Source of the DNA: Dinoroseobacter sp965279125
GTDB lineage: Bacteria; Pseudomonadota; Alphaproteobacteria; Rhodobacterales; Rhodobacteraceae
Length of the DNA: 64,000 nucleotides
Direction of reading: 5' to 3'
Assembly (NCBI GenBank): GCA_965279125.1
Contig: CBDIHL010000045.1
Location: 248,001 to 312,000 of the forward strand
The position numbers and the translations under genes are program-made. The notes beneath the pieces were generated by a model, which saw nothing but the letters and a program-made list of their open reading frames with translations, did not search any database and was not told the DNA's origin. This document shows positions 51,019 to 58,596 of the stretch, piece by piece. Each line of letters opens with the position of its first letter. Position 1 is the first letter of the stretch.

Positions 51019-51918
51019 CTAAGCCGCGTCAGTGACGGCGCGGACGGGCACAGGCTCGTTCACGGTCAGAGTACGATATGGGAACGGAATTTCAATCCCG
51101 GCATCATCCAGCGCGCGTTTAGTCGCCGACACGACACGATCGCGGCTGGCGCGGATGTCGATGGGTTCCGATCCGGTCCACCAAGTAATCTCGAAGTCAA
51201 CTGAGCTGGCCCCAAAGGTCTTGGCGAACACCTGAATATCTTTGACGTCATCACGCACCATATCAACGGCACGGACGGCCTGCTCGATCACCTTGCGCGC
51301 GGCATCCACATCCTCGCCGTAGGCCACTCCACACATGATGGAGGTCCGACGAAAGGCCTTGTCGGTCCGAACGGTGACGGGGTTGTGGAAGAGCTGCGCA
51401 TTGGGCATGACGACGAGCTGCCCATCAGTTTGACGAATACGAGTGTCGCGGATCGTGATCTTCTCGATCTTACCCTCCGCCCCGTCACAAGCCACGTGAT
51501 CTCCGATCTGGAAGGGCTCGCGCAGCAAGATCAGTATGCCTGCAAGGAAGTTTTCGAACGTATCCTTGAAAGCAAAACCTATCGCGACAGACCCTAGACC
51601 CAAGGTCGCAAGCGCGCGCCCTGGCGTTATGGTGGGGAATACGACGATCAACGCTGCTAAGATAGCAGCCGTCCAAATCGCAACGGCCGCGAGCATTTGC
51701 AAAACTTCGAGCAGGTTGCGTCGTAGTCGCGCGCGACGTCCGATCCGGCCGACGAGAGCACGGACGCCCCAGACAAGCACTGCCGTGACGACAAGCAGGC
51801 AAAGAGCTACGCCGAGGCGAGGCAAGGCGGCGATCGCAGTCTCGGCCCACCCACCGACTTGCTCCAGCAAAGTGGCCTGAATATCGGTCGGCAAAATCTC
51901 ATCAACTGCGTTTTCCAT
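51019..51918 (-). CDS. Small MscS-type mechanosensitive channel
   Basis: 299 residues, close to E. coli MscS in size: three N-terminal helices, pore helix region GRALATLGLGSVAIGFAFKDTF, then FLAGILILLREPFQIGDHV and the beta domain EGKIEKITIRDTRIRQTDGQ. It is first in the mscS-trkH-trkA operon. No Shine-Dalgarno precedes the ATG, and an EcfG-type -10 box ends nine bases upstream, so the mRNA may be leaderless. Confidence 0.92.
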   Translation of the reverse strand: MENAVDEILPTDIQATLLEQVGGWAETAIAALPRLGVALCLLVVTAVLVWGVRALVGRIGRRARLRRNLLEVLQMLAAVAIWTAAILAALIVVFPTITPGRALATLGLGSVAIGFAFKDTFENFLAGILILLREPFQIGDHVACDGAEGKIEKITIRDTRIRQTDGQLVVMPNAQLFHNPVTVRTDKAFRRTSIMCGVAYGEDVDAARKVIEQAVRAVDMVRDDVKDIQVFAKTFGASSVDFEITWWTGSEPIDIRASRDRVVSATKRALDDAGIEIPFPYRTLTVNEPVPVRAVTDAA

Positions 51919-51926
51919 GTTTCACA

Positions 51927-51952
51927 AACGTACCGCGCGCCAAAAAGGTTCC
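51927..51952 (-). promoter_or_regulatory. EcfG-type promoter of the mscS-trkHA operon
   Basis: Minus-strand GGAAC (51948-51952), 17-base spacer, CGTT (51927-51930): an exact match to the alphaproteobacterial general-stress sigma consensus. The expected transcript start is about at the mscS ATG. Confidence 0.78.
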
Positions 51953-51960
51953 GATATTTT

Positions 51961-51987
51961 GGAACTTTTAGGGGGTGACTGCGCGTT
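51961..51987 (+). promoter_or_regulatory. Possible EcfG-type promoter of the FNT-family gene
   Basis: GGAAC (51961-51965) and CGTT (51984-51987) are separated by 18 bases, one more than usual. It is divergent from the mscS promoter and 36 bases before the preferred start codon, hence plausible but weaker than the others. Confidence 0.45.
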
Positions 51988-52022
51988 AAGATCGTATGTC
52001 AAATGCAAAAGGAACTCCTCTC

Positions 52023-52865
52023 ATGGGCGACGCGATCCTGCCACGCGATACCGATCTGACCGAAGCCGAAGAGGAAAAAGAGGCCGTCGAAGAAGCGGCT
52101 GGCCTGTCTCCACGCCTGATTTTCGAGACCATTCGCCGAAATGGTATCGAGGAGCTACGCCGCCCGATTAGCGCGCTTTGGTTTTCCGGTATCGCGGCAG
52201 GCATCCTGATTGGCTTTTCCGTTCTCGGCGAAGCCTTGTTACGGGACAATCTGCCTGATGCTGATTGGCGCTATATAATTGAAAATGCAGGCTACTCGCT
52301 GGGGTTCCTGTTGGTCATTCTGGGTCGGATGCAGCTCTTTACCGAGAACACGATTACGACCGTAGTGCCTGTGGTGCTAGACCCGTGTCGAGACACCATC
52401 TTGGGGACCGCCCGACTGTGGGGAGTGGTTCTACTGGCCAACATTGTGGGGGCGTTCTTGTTTGCGAGTTTTCTGGTTTTTGCGCCAGTTCTTGGGGACA
52501 GCGTCATGACCATCATCGGTGATCTGTCGCGCCATGCAACCGGAATGCCTGCATTTGAAGGCTTCGTACGGGGCGTGCCTGCTGGCGTCTTGATAGCAGC
52601 CCTTGTCTGGATGTTGCCCTCAGCGCCCTCGAACCAACTGGCGCTGATCGTTGTCTTCACGTGGTTGATTGCGTTGGGTGATTTTACCCACATCATTGCC
52701 GGTTCGGTGGAGATGGCGTTCTTGATGGTGCAAGGTGAGTTGGCGATGGCGGACGCAGTGCTACGGTTCTTCTTGCCAGTTCTGGCAGGCAATGTTGTGG
52801 GCGGGACCTTGGTCTTCACAATGCTTACGTGGGCGCAGATTCGTCCCGAGGTAAAACAAAACTAA
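52023..52865 (+). CDS. Formate/nitrite transporter-family channel (YfdC-like)
   Basis: Membrane protein of the FNT family with six helices. Family-like stretches are SGIAAGILIGFSVLGEAL, AGYSLGFLLVILGRMQLFTENT and ALGDFTHIIAGSVEMAF. The acidic, Glu-rich N-terminal tail resembles YfdC rather than FocA. AAGGA stands nine bases before this ATG (280 residues); an ATG nine codons upstream without a ribosome site remains possible if the mRNA is leaderless. Substrate unknown. Confidence 0.85.
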   Translation: MGDAILPRDTDLTEAEEEKEAVEEAAGLSPRLIFETIRRNGIEELRRPISALWFSGIAAGILIGFSVLGEALLRDNLPDADWRYIIENAGYSLGFLLVILGRMQLFTENTITTVVPVVLDPCRDTILGTARLWGVVLLANIVGAFLFASFLVFAPVLGDSVMTIIGDLSRHATGMPAFEGFVRGVPAGVLIAALVWMLPSAPSNQLALIVVFTWLIALGDFTHIIAGSVEMAFLMVQGELAMADAVLRFFLPVLAGNVVGGTLVFTMLTWAQIRPEVKQN

Positions 52866-52899
52866 CGCGTTTTGCGTAGCCAAGATGCAAAACCATAAG

Positions 52900-52933
52900 C
52901 CGCCCGTGTCACAAGCCAGGGGCGGTTTTTTTT
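52900..52933 (+). terminator. Rho-independent terminator after the FNT-family gene
   Basis: CCGCCC (52900-52905) pairs with GGGCGG (52920-52925) around a 14-base loop and is followed by eight T. Confidence 0.85.
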
Positions 52934-53002
52934 GGAATGAGACGCGTAAAAAATGGGCCGAAGCGATGTGCTTCGACCCTTTGCCTCATATAGCGATCAG
53001 CG

Positions 53003-53197
53003 CTAGTTCTCAGTCGAGATCGCAGAATTTCCCTGGACTTGCAAAGCTGCACCCTCTGGAGTGTCGTCCTCACTGCCAAGCCAACCTGATAGGATGAACA
53101 TCAGGGCGAAGGCAAAAACCACGGCCAGCCCAATTCCGATGAGTGGAACTCGGTGGCGGTCAATTTGGGTGTCGGTATTGGTGCTTGGCGCGGACAT
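53003..53197 (-). CDS. Small single-pass membrane protein, stress-controlled
   Basis: 64 residues: a hydrophilic Thr/Ser-rich start, basic DRHR, one membrane helix VPLIGIGLAVVFAFALMFIL, then a short acidic outer part. AGGAGGG gives a very strong ribosome site, and an EcfG-type promoter lies upstream, so it is very likely a real gene. No family recognised. Confidence 0.8.
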   Translation of the reverse strand: MSAPSTNTDTQIDRHRVPLIGIGLAVVFAFALMFILSGWLGSEDDTPEGAALQVQGNSAISTEN

Positions 53198-53233
53198 GAA
53201 AGCCCTCCTGAAATGAGTTTTGTCTGCTTGCTC

Positions 53234-53258
53234 AACGTCTCAGACACCTTTCGGTTCC
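53234..53258 (-). promoter_or_regulatory. EcfG-type promoter of the 64-residue membrane protein
   Basis: Minus-strand GGAAC (53254-53258), 16-base spacer, CGTT (53234-53237); exact consensus, with about 30 bases of leader before the ATG. Confidence 0.78.
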
Positions 53259-53741
53259 AAGACACGGCGAGATGTTTCACAATTGAAATTTTGAGATGGT
53301 TTTGAACGCCATGCGTTTGATGTGCGTGAGTTTAGACAAGGTAGCCTTGCGCTTCGCGCCATGGCCCCGTTTCCACAATCTTGCCGCCGCTCCAAGCAAA
53401 ATGGGGATCAAGATCGAGATGTTCGGTCTGACGCAAAAGGAAACTGCGGACACTATCGAAGGCCCCTAGTTAACCGTAGATCAAGCTAGCAGTGTGATCC
53501 CCGTCGAGATCGTTACCGCTCCCCTCGGATCTGAAAAGGTTGAGGGCCTCGATAGGTTGCGCTAGGCCTTGCGAAAGTCCAGTGTAAAGGGAACAAGCGC
53601 CAGCGCCTTTGCTGGGTCGGCGTGCATTTGAACACAGAGCTTTTTGCATTGTTTTGAAGCCGCAAATGTCCGCTTGGTTTGTCGCCCTCATTTCAAAGCC
53701 GTCGATGCGGAGGTCCAAGACACGTAAGCAACCATGATCGC
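53259..53741. other. Gene-free gap in the stress island
   Basis: About 480 bases. A 57-codon frame (53296-53469, plus strand) and a longer minus frame exist, but neither has a ribosome site or recognisable product. I cannot support a gene here. Confidence 0.45.
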
Positions 53742-53785
53742 CGAAAGAAAAGCCCCCGGCGAATGTCGTAATCACCGAGGCTTTT
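53742..53785 (-). terminator. Terminator after the PRC-barrel gene
   Basis: Minus strand: AAAAGCCTCGG pairs with CCGGGGGCTTTT (imperfect, about 10 pairs) and runs into CTTTC, 18 bases after the PRC-barrel stop. It ends the csbD-oxidase-PRC unit. Confidence 0.65.
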
Positions 53786-53803
53786 CTTGTTATCAGTAGC
53801 ACG

Positions 53804-54454
53804 TCATCCGGTTTGGCGCAAAACCTCGGTGGCTGCCCGCGTCACGATATGCGTTCCGTCTTTCGGGAAATGCGCGAGCAAGTCAGCGCTGACCTGCGCG
53901 GAACCGTCCCCTTCGACAACGAGCTTATCTAGCGCGCCGGTCTCGGGTTCGAACGTAATATCCGAAAGAGTACCGAGCTCGCCCACATCGCCAAACACCG
54001 ACAGCCCTCGCACACTGGTGAACAAGCGCCACGCGGGGTTGTTTGTCTTGGGCGTGGCACGGGACGGCCCTTGTGGCATGAGCCGTTCATTCAACGCCGC
54101 GGCAGCCATTTGCGGTGAAACGCTGTTTCCAAAAGGGCCGGTGACCACCGCTGGCAAGCGCGCGGGATCAAGCGGTACCGGGCGCGGCGTGGCGGCTTCA
54201 GCATAGGCGATCTCGATCGCCGTCTTGTCCAGTGTTGTGTAGGGCTGACGATCCACCCAATTAAGGCGGTTCAAGCCGATAAGCAGCGGTGCATCTTCCC
54301 ACCCATCACCGGTTTGCACATGTAAATACAACACGTGACGCGCTTGGAAATCGATCAATACGTCATCGATTTTGCCGATAGCATCACCCGGCGCGACGGT
54401 ATCGCTGTCTGCGAAATGAAGTTGGGTGTCGAGCAGTTGCGACAGGGTTATCAT
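53804..54454 (-). CDS. PRC-barrel domain protein
   Basis: 216 residues with two PRC-barrel-like halves: residues ~1-75 (DAIGKIDDVLIDFQARHVLYL, then LIGLNRLNWVD) and ~140-205 (SVRGLSVFGDVGELGTLSDI, EPETGALDKLVVE). The start MITLSQLL has GGAG eight bases upstream. PRC-barrel proteins are related to the photosynthetic reaction-centre H subunit and often appear in stress regulons, with unknown binding partners. It is third in the csbD unit, but a 10-bp hairpin (54477-54503) separates it from the preceding gene. Confidence 0.82.
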   Translation of the reverse strand: MITLSQLLDTQLHFADSDTVAPGDAIGKIDDVLIDFQARHVLYLHVQTGDGWEDAPLLIGLNRLNWVDRQPYTTLDKTAIEIAYAEAATPRPVPLDPARLPAVVTGPFGNSVSPQMAAAALNERLMPQGPSRATPKTNNPAWRLFTSVRGLSVFGDVGELGTLSDITFEPETGALDKLVVEGDGSAQVSADLLAHFPKDGTHIVTRAATEVLRQTG

Positions 54455-54476
54455 TAAAGGGTCTCCGATACGTGAT

Positions 54477-54503
54477 AAGGGCACCCAAGCGATGGGTGCC
54501 CTT
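54477..54503. terminator. Hairpin between oxidase and PRC-barrel genes
   Basis: AAGGGCACCC and GGGTGCCCTT form a perfect 10-bp stem with a 7-base loop. On the minus strand no T-run follows, so it may reduce readthrough or protect RNA ends rather than fully terminate. Confidence 0.5.
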
Positions 54504-54532
54504 GATTTTCTTGAATAGGACGGGCTTGGCAC

Positions 54533-55048
54533 TTAAGCCGCCAGCGCCAAGTCCAACACGTGATGCGTGCCCACTGCTGGATGGCTTTTGCCTTCTGTTA
54601 GGGCGGCGCGCATCATCTTGAGGCCCACGATGACAGGATTGCCGTCGGTGGCCCAAACGGCTGCTTCTCGTGGGGAGAGTTTAAGAAGGGTCACCTTCGG
54701 ATCTTCACGCCCGCGCTCGAACCAAGCGGCTGCGGCGAGGCTCCATAACTCATCAAGCTTTTCCTCGCTTTCATAGACAACGAGGCTGCCACACAGGGAT
54801 GCGTGATAGTCTTGATCGGGCGAAACCATGGTAAATCCGGCCTCGGCACCGTGACCAATCGCCGACACCAAATCCGTGTCGGCAGAAGTGATGAACCAAA
54901 GCGCGCCGTTCTCAGGATCAGCGAAATGGGTCATCGGCTGTGGGTGCTGATCGGTGTCGCGCATCCACAACATGCCCGTGCGGGTGTTTTTCAGCTCGGA
55001 CCACATCTGCGTGCGGGCCGCATCTGCACCTTCGGTCAGATTGGCCAT
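54533..55048 (-). CDS. Pyridoxamine 5'-phosphate oxidase-like (general stress protein 26 type) flavoprotein
   Basis: 171 residues of the split-barrel FMN-binding fold: TRTGMLWMRDTDQHPQPMTHF, then GALWFITSADTDLVSAIG and the YHASLCGSLVV strand. The layout matches short PNPOx-like stress proteins rather than true PdxH. It starts three bases after csbD and is co-transcribed under the same EcfG-type promoter. Likely a flavin-linked oxidoreductase; substrate unknown. Confidence 0.84.
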   Translation of the reverse strand: MANLTEGADAARTQMWSELKNTRTGMLWMRDTDQHPQPMTHFADPENGALWFITSADTDLVSAIGHGAEAGFTMVSPDQDYHASLCGSLVVYESEEKLDELWSLAAAAWFERGREDPKVTLLKLSPREAAVWATDGNPVIVGLKMMRAALTEGKSHPAVGTHHVLDLALAA

Positions 55049-55051
55049 GGC

Positions 55052-55249
55052 TTAGACCTTCGACATGAGCTTATCGAACTCATCCTTGGCTTCTTCTTTG
55101 GTCTTGCCGTATTTATTTTGCAGCAAGCCTTCGAGTTGATTGCGGTCGCCTTTGGCTTGCTCCAGCTCGTCATCCGTCAAGTCGCCATAAGCGCTCTGCA
55201 TCTGGCCTTTGATCTCAGTCCATTTGCCTTTGATTTGGTCGGAATTCAT
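55052..55249 (-). CDS. CsbD-family stress protein
   Basis: 65 residues with the CsbD pattern: MNSDQIKGKWTEIKGQMQ, DLTDDELEQAKGDRNQLEG and NKYGKTKEEAKDEFDKL. AAGGAGG lies before the ATG; the longer upstream open frame is discarded. CsbD is sigma-B dependent in Bacillus, and here an EcfG-type promoter drives it. Small helical cytoplasmic protein of unknown mechanism. Confidence 0.93.
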   Translation of the reverse strand: MNSDQIKGKWTEIKGQMQSAYGDLTDDELEQAKGDRNQLEGLLQNKYGKTKEEAKDEFDKLMSKV

Positions 55250-55291
55250 AGCGGATCCTCCTTCAGGATTTGTTTGCGTCTTCGTTAACCC

Positions 55292-55316
55292 AACGCCTCG
55301 GATCGGCGATAGTTCC
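55292..55316 (-). promoter_or_regulatory. EcfG-type promoter of the csbD unit
   Basis: Minus-strand GGAAC (55312-55316), 16-base spacer, CGTT (55292-55295), about 40 bases before the csbD ATG. Confidence 0.8.
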
Positions 55317-55340
55317 GGGGGTTCGGGTCTGTCTGCGCAC

Positions 55341-55372
55341 AAAAAAGCCCCCTCCGGCGGAACCGAAGGGGG
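55341..55372 (-). terminator. Terminator after the 81-residue protein gene
   Basis: Minus strand GCCCCCTTCGG pairs with CCGGAGGGGGC around a 4-5 base loop, followed by six T; 27 bases after the stop codon at 55400. Confidence 0.85.
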
Positions 55373-55399
55373 CGGGCGATGCGACAGCATCATGTCGTC

Positions 55400-55645
55400 T
55401 TAGTTCGACGCTTGACGGGTGTCGTCTTCTGGCGCTTCCACGTCGAGCGTTGGGACGGTCACTTGGGTCTCACCGACCGAAATTTCGCCGGTATCAACGT
55501 CAAATTCAGGGGCGTTACCACCCTCGACCGACACATCTACATCTGGAAGACGTGCTTCTTCGGTCTGGTCAACGTCGACAAAATAAATGCCAAAGGCAAC
55601 CAAGGCGACGGCGGCGATAACTGCGATAATTGTTCCGGTTTTCAT
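55400..55645 (-). CDS. Small anchored periplasmic protein, stress-controlled
   Basis: 81 residues: N-terminal membrane helix KTGTIIAVIAAVALVAFGIY followed by an acidic Val/Asp-rich outer segment (DVDVSVEGGNAPEFDVDTGE). I take the ATG giving MKTGTII, with GGAG eight bases upstream. It has its own EcfG-type promoter and terminator, so it is a single-gene unit. No family recognised. Confidence 0.78.
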   Translation of the reverse strand: MKTGTIIAVIAAVALVAFGIYFVDVDQTEEARLPDVDVSVEGGNAPEFDVDTGEISVGETQVTVPTLDVEAPEDDTRQASN

Positions 55646-55676
55646 AGTTTGCTCCGTTTTCGGTATCTGTTTACTC

Positions 55677-55701
55677 AACGCCGCGAGGAGAATGTTGTTC
55701 C
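55677..55701 (-). promoter_or_regulatory. EcfG-type promoter of the 81-residue protein gene
   Basis: Minus-strand GGAAC (55697-55701), 16-base spacer, CGTT (55677-55680), 31 bases before the ATG. Confidence 0.8.
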
Positions 55702-55780
55702 AAGAAATTTCAGATTTCGACGTTTGGGAGAGTTTTGCGGTGTGTTGAAGCAGTCAGGCCAGTGCTGCGCGGCGCATACC

Positions 55781-56164
55781 TTATGCTGCGATAACGACGC
55801 CTTGACCTGCGAGGTCGCGCTTAAGAATGCCGAGATTGCGTCTGTTCGCTTTGAACACGGCATCGAATGCGTCGCCTAGAATCGGAATACCGCCGATCAC
55901 GAGGTCGGCTGTGGTATTGGCCGTCATGCGGGCCAGTGCGCGCTTGCGTGCGCCCATCTTCCGGCCTTGCAGGATCAGATATACCGCAGGCCCGATGGTC
56001 ACAACGTCACCGATCCCGGGGATCAACCCCAGGATCGAGTCCCAACCGAAGCGAATATGCGTCCCTGGCACCCGAAATCGGGCGTCCAGGGAATTGGCGA
56101 GGCGCTCCAGCCGTTCAATCGCAGCCATGTGGCTCTGATCGATAGCCGGGCCGGATTTAGGCAT
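55781..56164 (-). CDS. DUF4112 domain protein
   Basis: 127 residues with the DUF4112 core: LANSLDARFRVPGTHIRFG, SILGLIPGIGDVVTIGPAVY, a basic loop GRKMGARKRALARM and a second hydrophobic ADLVIGGIPILGDAFDAVF. Probably a small membrane protein with two glycine-rich helices. Its start overlaps the yqaE-like stop by 8 bases, so the two are co-translated. Confidence 0.87.
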   Translation of the reverse strand: MPKSGPAIDQSHMAAIERLERLANSLDARFRVPGTHIRFGWDSILGLIPGIGDVVTIGPAVYLILQGRKMGARKRALARMTANTTADLVIGGIPILGDAFDAVFKANRRNLGILKRDLAGQGVVIAA

Positions 56165-56333
56165 GGGAATGGCCGCCTTTACGGGCGATGATCCAGATCG
56201 CGTGCACGATACCGGGGATATAGCCCAGAACCGTAAGCAAGATGTTCAGCCAGAAATGCTTACCAAGGCCGACCTGCAAGAACACGCCCAGCGGGGGCAA
56301 GATGATGGCGAAAATGATACGAATGAGATCCAT
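56157..56333 (-). CDS. YqaE/Pmp3-family membrane peptide
   Basis: 58 residues, MDLIRIIFAIILPPLGVFLQ in the first half, then FWLNILLTVLGYIPGIVHAI and a basic end. This two-helix pattern with LPPLGVFLQVG is the Pmp3/YqaE proteolipid, known in yeast and plants to limit cation influx on salt or cold stress. AGGAGG precedes the ATG, and an EcfG-type promoter lies upstream inside the end of the brkB gene. Confidence 0.93.
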   Translation of the reverse strand: MDLIRIIFAIILPPLGVFLQVGLGKHFWLNILLTVLGYIPGIVHAIWIIARKGGHSHA

Positions 56334-56389
56334 GGGATCCTCCTGTCGTGGCGGGCGCGCGGCCCGATGTTGCGTTTCTGGGTTCTGAA

Positions 56390-57385
56390 CTAGGAACGCG
56401 TGAGGGTCGGGTCTTGTTCCATCCTTTCGTCGTTTTCCGTCCGCGCGACGCCTAAAGTGTCGGCCTTTACGGCACCGCGCTGGCCCATGGGACGATCGGG
56501 CCCCACGGTGCTGTCTTCGCGCGTTTGCGCTTCCAGCTCAGCGTCCAGCGACGCCCCGAGAAGAACGATAAACGCCGAGAGCCACATCCATGTCAGCAAG
56601 ATGATCACGCCACCCAGCGCGCCGAACGTCTCGTTATAACTGGCGAAGGACTGCACATAGAGGCTGAAGCCGTAAGACCCCAAAACCCACAACGCGCAGG
56701 CCAAGGTCGCACCCGGCGTCAACCACCGCCACCGCGCTTTGCGGCGCGAGGGTCCGAAGCGGTAAAGGATCGCGATCCCGCCCACACCAAACGCAAACAA
56801 GATTGGCCAGCGCAGCACAAAGGCTAGCGCGGCAGCCCATCCTTCGGGCGTGACATAGGCAAGTAAGGCCGGGACAGCCGCAACGACCAGAACAGCGAAA
56901 AGCAGTCCCAGTATCATTGCAAAGGTCAGCGCGATCGTCAGCGCCTTGAGGTGAATGAACCCGCGCGCCTCGTCTTCCTCATAGATCACGTTCAGACCTT
57001 TGATAAAGTTCTCAACCGCGCGACTAGCTGAGTAGAGAGCCACGCTGAGCGCGATCAGCACCGCCACGGACAGGCTCCTGCTTTCGGCACTGGCCACGTC
57101 CCGCAACTGACCTAAGACAATTTCTGCCCCCTCGTCCGGAAACGCCCTGAACAAATCTTCGCTTTGGGCCATGAGTGTCGCAGGATCCATAAATAGACCC
57201 GCAAGTGCGACTACGGCGGTGATACCGGGAAATACGGATAGGAGGCCGTAGAAGGCAATTCCCGCTGCCAGCAAGCCTATGTTCTGCGAGCCAAGCCGCT
57301 TAAACACGCGTGTGGTGACATCTAGCAATCCCGATAGCGGAATGGCGGCTGGGTGGGATGCGGTGCGGCCTCGGGTCATCGTCAT
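56390..57385 (-). CDS. YihY/BrkB-family inner membrane protein
   Basis: 331 residues with six hydrophobic helices and family stretches NIGLLAAGIAFYGLLSVFPG, FIKGLNVIYEEDEARGF, LTPGATLACALWVLGSYGFS and ALGGVIILLTWMWLSAFIVLLGASLDAELE. The acidic/charged C-terminal tail is cytoplasmic. The family is annotated as YihY/BrkB; no transport reaction is proven. It has its own EcfG-type promoter. Confidence 0.92.
   Translation of the reverse strand: MTMTRGRTASHPAAIPLSGLLDVTTRVFKRLGSQNIGLLAAGIAFYGLLSVFPGITAVVALAGLFMDPATLMAQSEDLFRAFPDEGAEIVLGQLRDVASAESRSLSVAVLIALSVALYSASRAVENFIKGLNVIYEEDEARGFIHLKALTIALTFAMILGLLFAVLVVAAVPALLAYVTPEGWAAALAFVLRWPILFAFGVGGIAILYRFGPSRRKARWRWLTPGATLACALWVLGSYGFSLYVQSFASYNETFGALGGVIILLTWMWLSAFIVLLGASLDAELEAQTREDSTVGPDRPMGQRGAVKADTLGVARTENDERMEQDPTLTRS
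56395..56420 (-). promoter_or_regulatory. EcfG-type promoter of the yqaE-DUF4112 unit
   Basis: Minus-strand GGAAC (56416-56420), 17-base spacer, CGTT (56395-56398). It lies within the last codons of the upstream brkB-like gene, about 60 bases before the yqaE ATG. Confidence 0.7.
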
Positions 57386-57419
57386 GGTGCCTCAATCATT
57401 TGGAAGAACTTGATCGAAC

Positions 57420-57445
57420 AACGCAGCTCATACTCCGCTGGTTCC
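57420..57445 (-). promoter_or_regulatory. EcfG-type promoter of the brkB-like gene
   Basis: Minus-strand GGAAC (57441-57445), 17-base spacer, CGTT (57420-57423), 35 bases before the ATG. It faces away from the next EcfG-type promoter at 57507. Confidence 0.8.
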
Positions 57446-57506
57446 AATCTGGTGTAGGCGGAGCGCGGGCCTAACAGGCTAAAACCCAAACAAAAGTCAA
57501 ATCTTG

Positions 57507-57532
57507 GGAACCAGGTCGCTGCGGGGTGCGTT
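57507..57532 (+). promoter_or_regulatory. EcfG-type promoter of the DUF2383 gene block
   Basis: Plus-strand GGAAC (57507-57511), 17-base spacer, CGTT (57529-57532), 37 bases before the GTG start. Confidence 0.8.
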
Positions 57533-57569
57533 GCCTTCCCAACTGCAACTCACCTTGGAGGTTTCTACT

Positions 57570-57989
57570 GTGACCAAAGACCTGCCATCCGAAATCGACA
57601 ACCTTCGCACTACGATCAATGACGCGTTGGTCGGATATCGCAAACTGTCCGACAAAGCCGAAAGTGACCTACGCCCGCAGGTGACCTTGCTGATTGACAT
57701 GCACCAATCCCACGCCGATGCGCTGACCAGCCTGAAGTCCGACGATGCAGCGCCTGCGGGCACTTCCCTGATGGCCGACGTGCACAAGACTGTTATTGGA
57801 GCGCGTGGCCTTGTCGATGATCTCGACAGTGATTTGTTGCCCGCGCTCAAGGATGGTGAGGAGCACATTATTTCAAAATATGATGATGCGATTGCCGCTG
57901 TTGCCGGGCGTGAACCCGTAGCGTCGACGTTGAGGCAACAGCGGGCTGAACTGAAATCCGTCATCGCCGAGTTTGACGCCGCTGCCTAA
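57570..57989 (+). CDS. DUF2383-like four-helix protein
   Basis: 139 residues starting with GTG, eight bases after GGAGG. An almost wholly helical protein (LPSEIDNLRTTINDALVGYR, RPQVTLLIDMHQSHADALTS, HKTVIGARGLVDDLDSDLLP) resembling the ferritin-like DUF2383/PA2169-type stress proteins. It begins a plus-strand block of four genes. A longer upstream frame overlaps the promoter and is rejected. Confidence 0.78.
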   Translation: MTKDLPSEIDNLRTTINDALVGYRKLSDKAESDLRPQVTLLIDMHQSHADALTSLKSDDAAPAGTSLMADVHKTVIGARGLVDDLDSDLLPALKDGEEHIISKYDDAIAAVAGREPVASTLRQQRAELKSVIAEFDAAA

Positions 57990-58038
57990 ACACAAAGCGC
58001 GTATCATTCTTGAGACATCCAAAAAGGAGATCGCAACT

Positions 58039-58596
58039 ATGGCATCCTCGACCAACTCACAAAGTAAGATAACGACTGCCGCTCAGAAAGCCAAAGCTGA
58101 GGCCACCGAGCTGGCCAGCAAAGCGACGCAGGCTGCAAAGGCCGAAGCCGGTGTGCAAGCCGAAACGGCGCGCCAAGCCGCCGTTGTCGAGGCGGAGGCT
58201 GCGACCGAAGCGGCCAGAGCGGCCACCGACGCCTATCCCGAAGGCAGTCTACAACACCGCGCAGGCGAGCAAGTCGCGCAAAGCCTTGATGCAGCCGCAA
58301 AGGCGCTGCGCGAAGCTGATATGGCTGCAATGGCACAAAACGCGGCAGCATTCGCGCGCCGCAACCCACTGCTCGTCCTAGGAGGTGCCGCTGTGGCTGG
58401 CTTTGCCGCTGCGCGCTTCCTCAAGGCTTCCGATCCAGCGCCGATCGCGTCGAATATCGACCATGGGCCGGATCCTTGGACGGGCCACCTTGCCAGCCGT
58501 GCAGCCCCCAAGCCAGACTGGGACATGCCGCATGCAGCGAGCGAGCGCACGGATGGCACTGTCCTGAGTCAAATGAACGGGGGGGAAGCCAAATGA
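58039..58596 (+). CDS. Ala-rich coiled-coil protein with membrane helix
   Basis: 185 residues. The first 100 are Ala/Glu/Lys-rich and helical like late-embryogenesis or apolipoprotein-type repeats (QKAKAEATELASKATQAAKA). A glycine/alanine hydrophobic helix at about residues 110-130 (NPLLVLGGAAVAGFAAARFL) follows, then a Pro-rich end. This ends like DUF883/ElaB-type ribosome- or membrane-associated proteins. AAGGAG lies before the ATG. It shares ATGA with the next gene. Confidence 0.75.
   Translation: MASSTNSQSKITTAAQKAKAEATELASKATQAAKAEAGVQAETARQAAVVEAEAATEAARAATDAYPEGSLQHRAGEQVAQSLDAAAKALREADMAAMAQNAAAFARRNPLLVLGGAAVAGFAAARFLKASDPAPIASNIDHGPDPWTGHLASRAAPKPDWDMPHAASERTDGTVLSQMNGGEAK

Noticed and set aside
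53470..53802. 110-codon minus-strand frame after the PRC-barrel gene
   Set aside because: It includes the terminator hairpin of the preceding gene and has no family resemblance or ribosome site.
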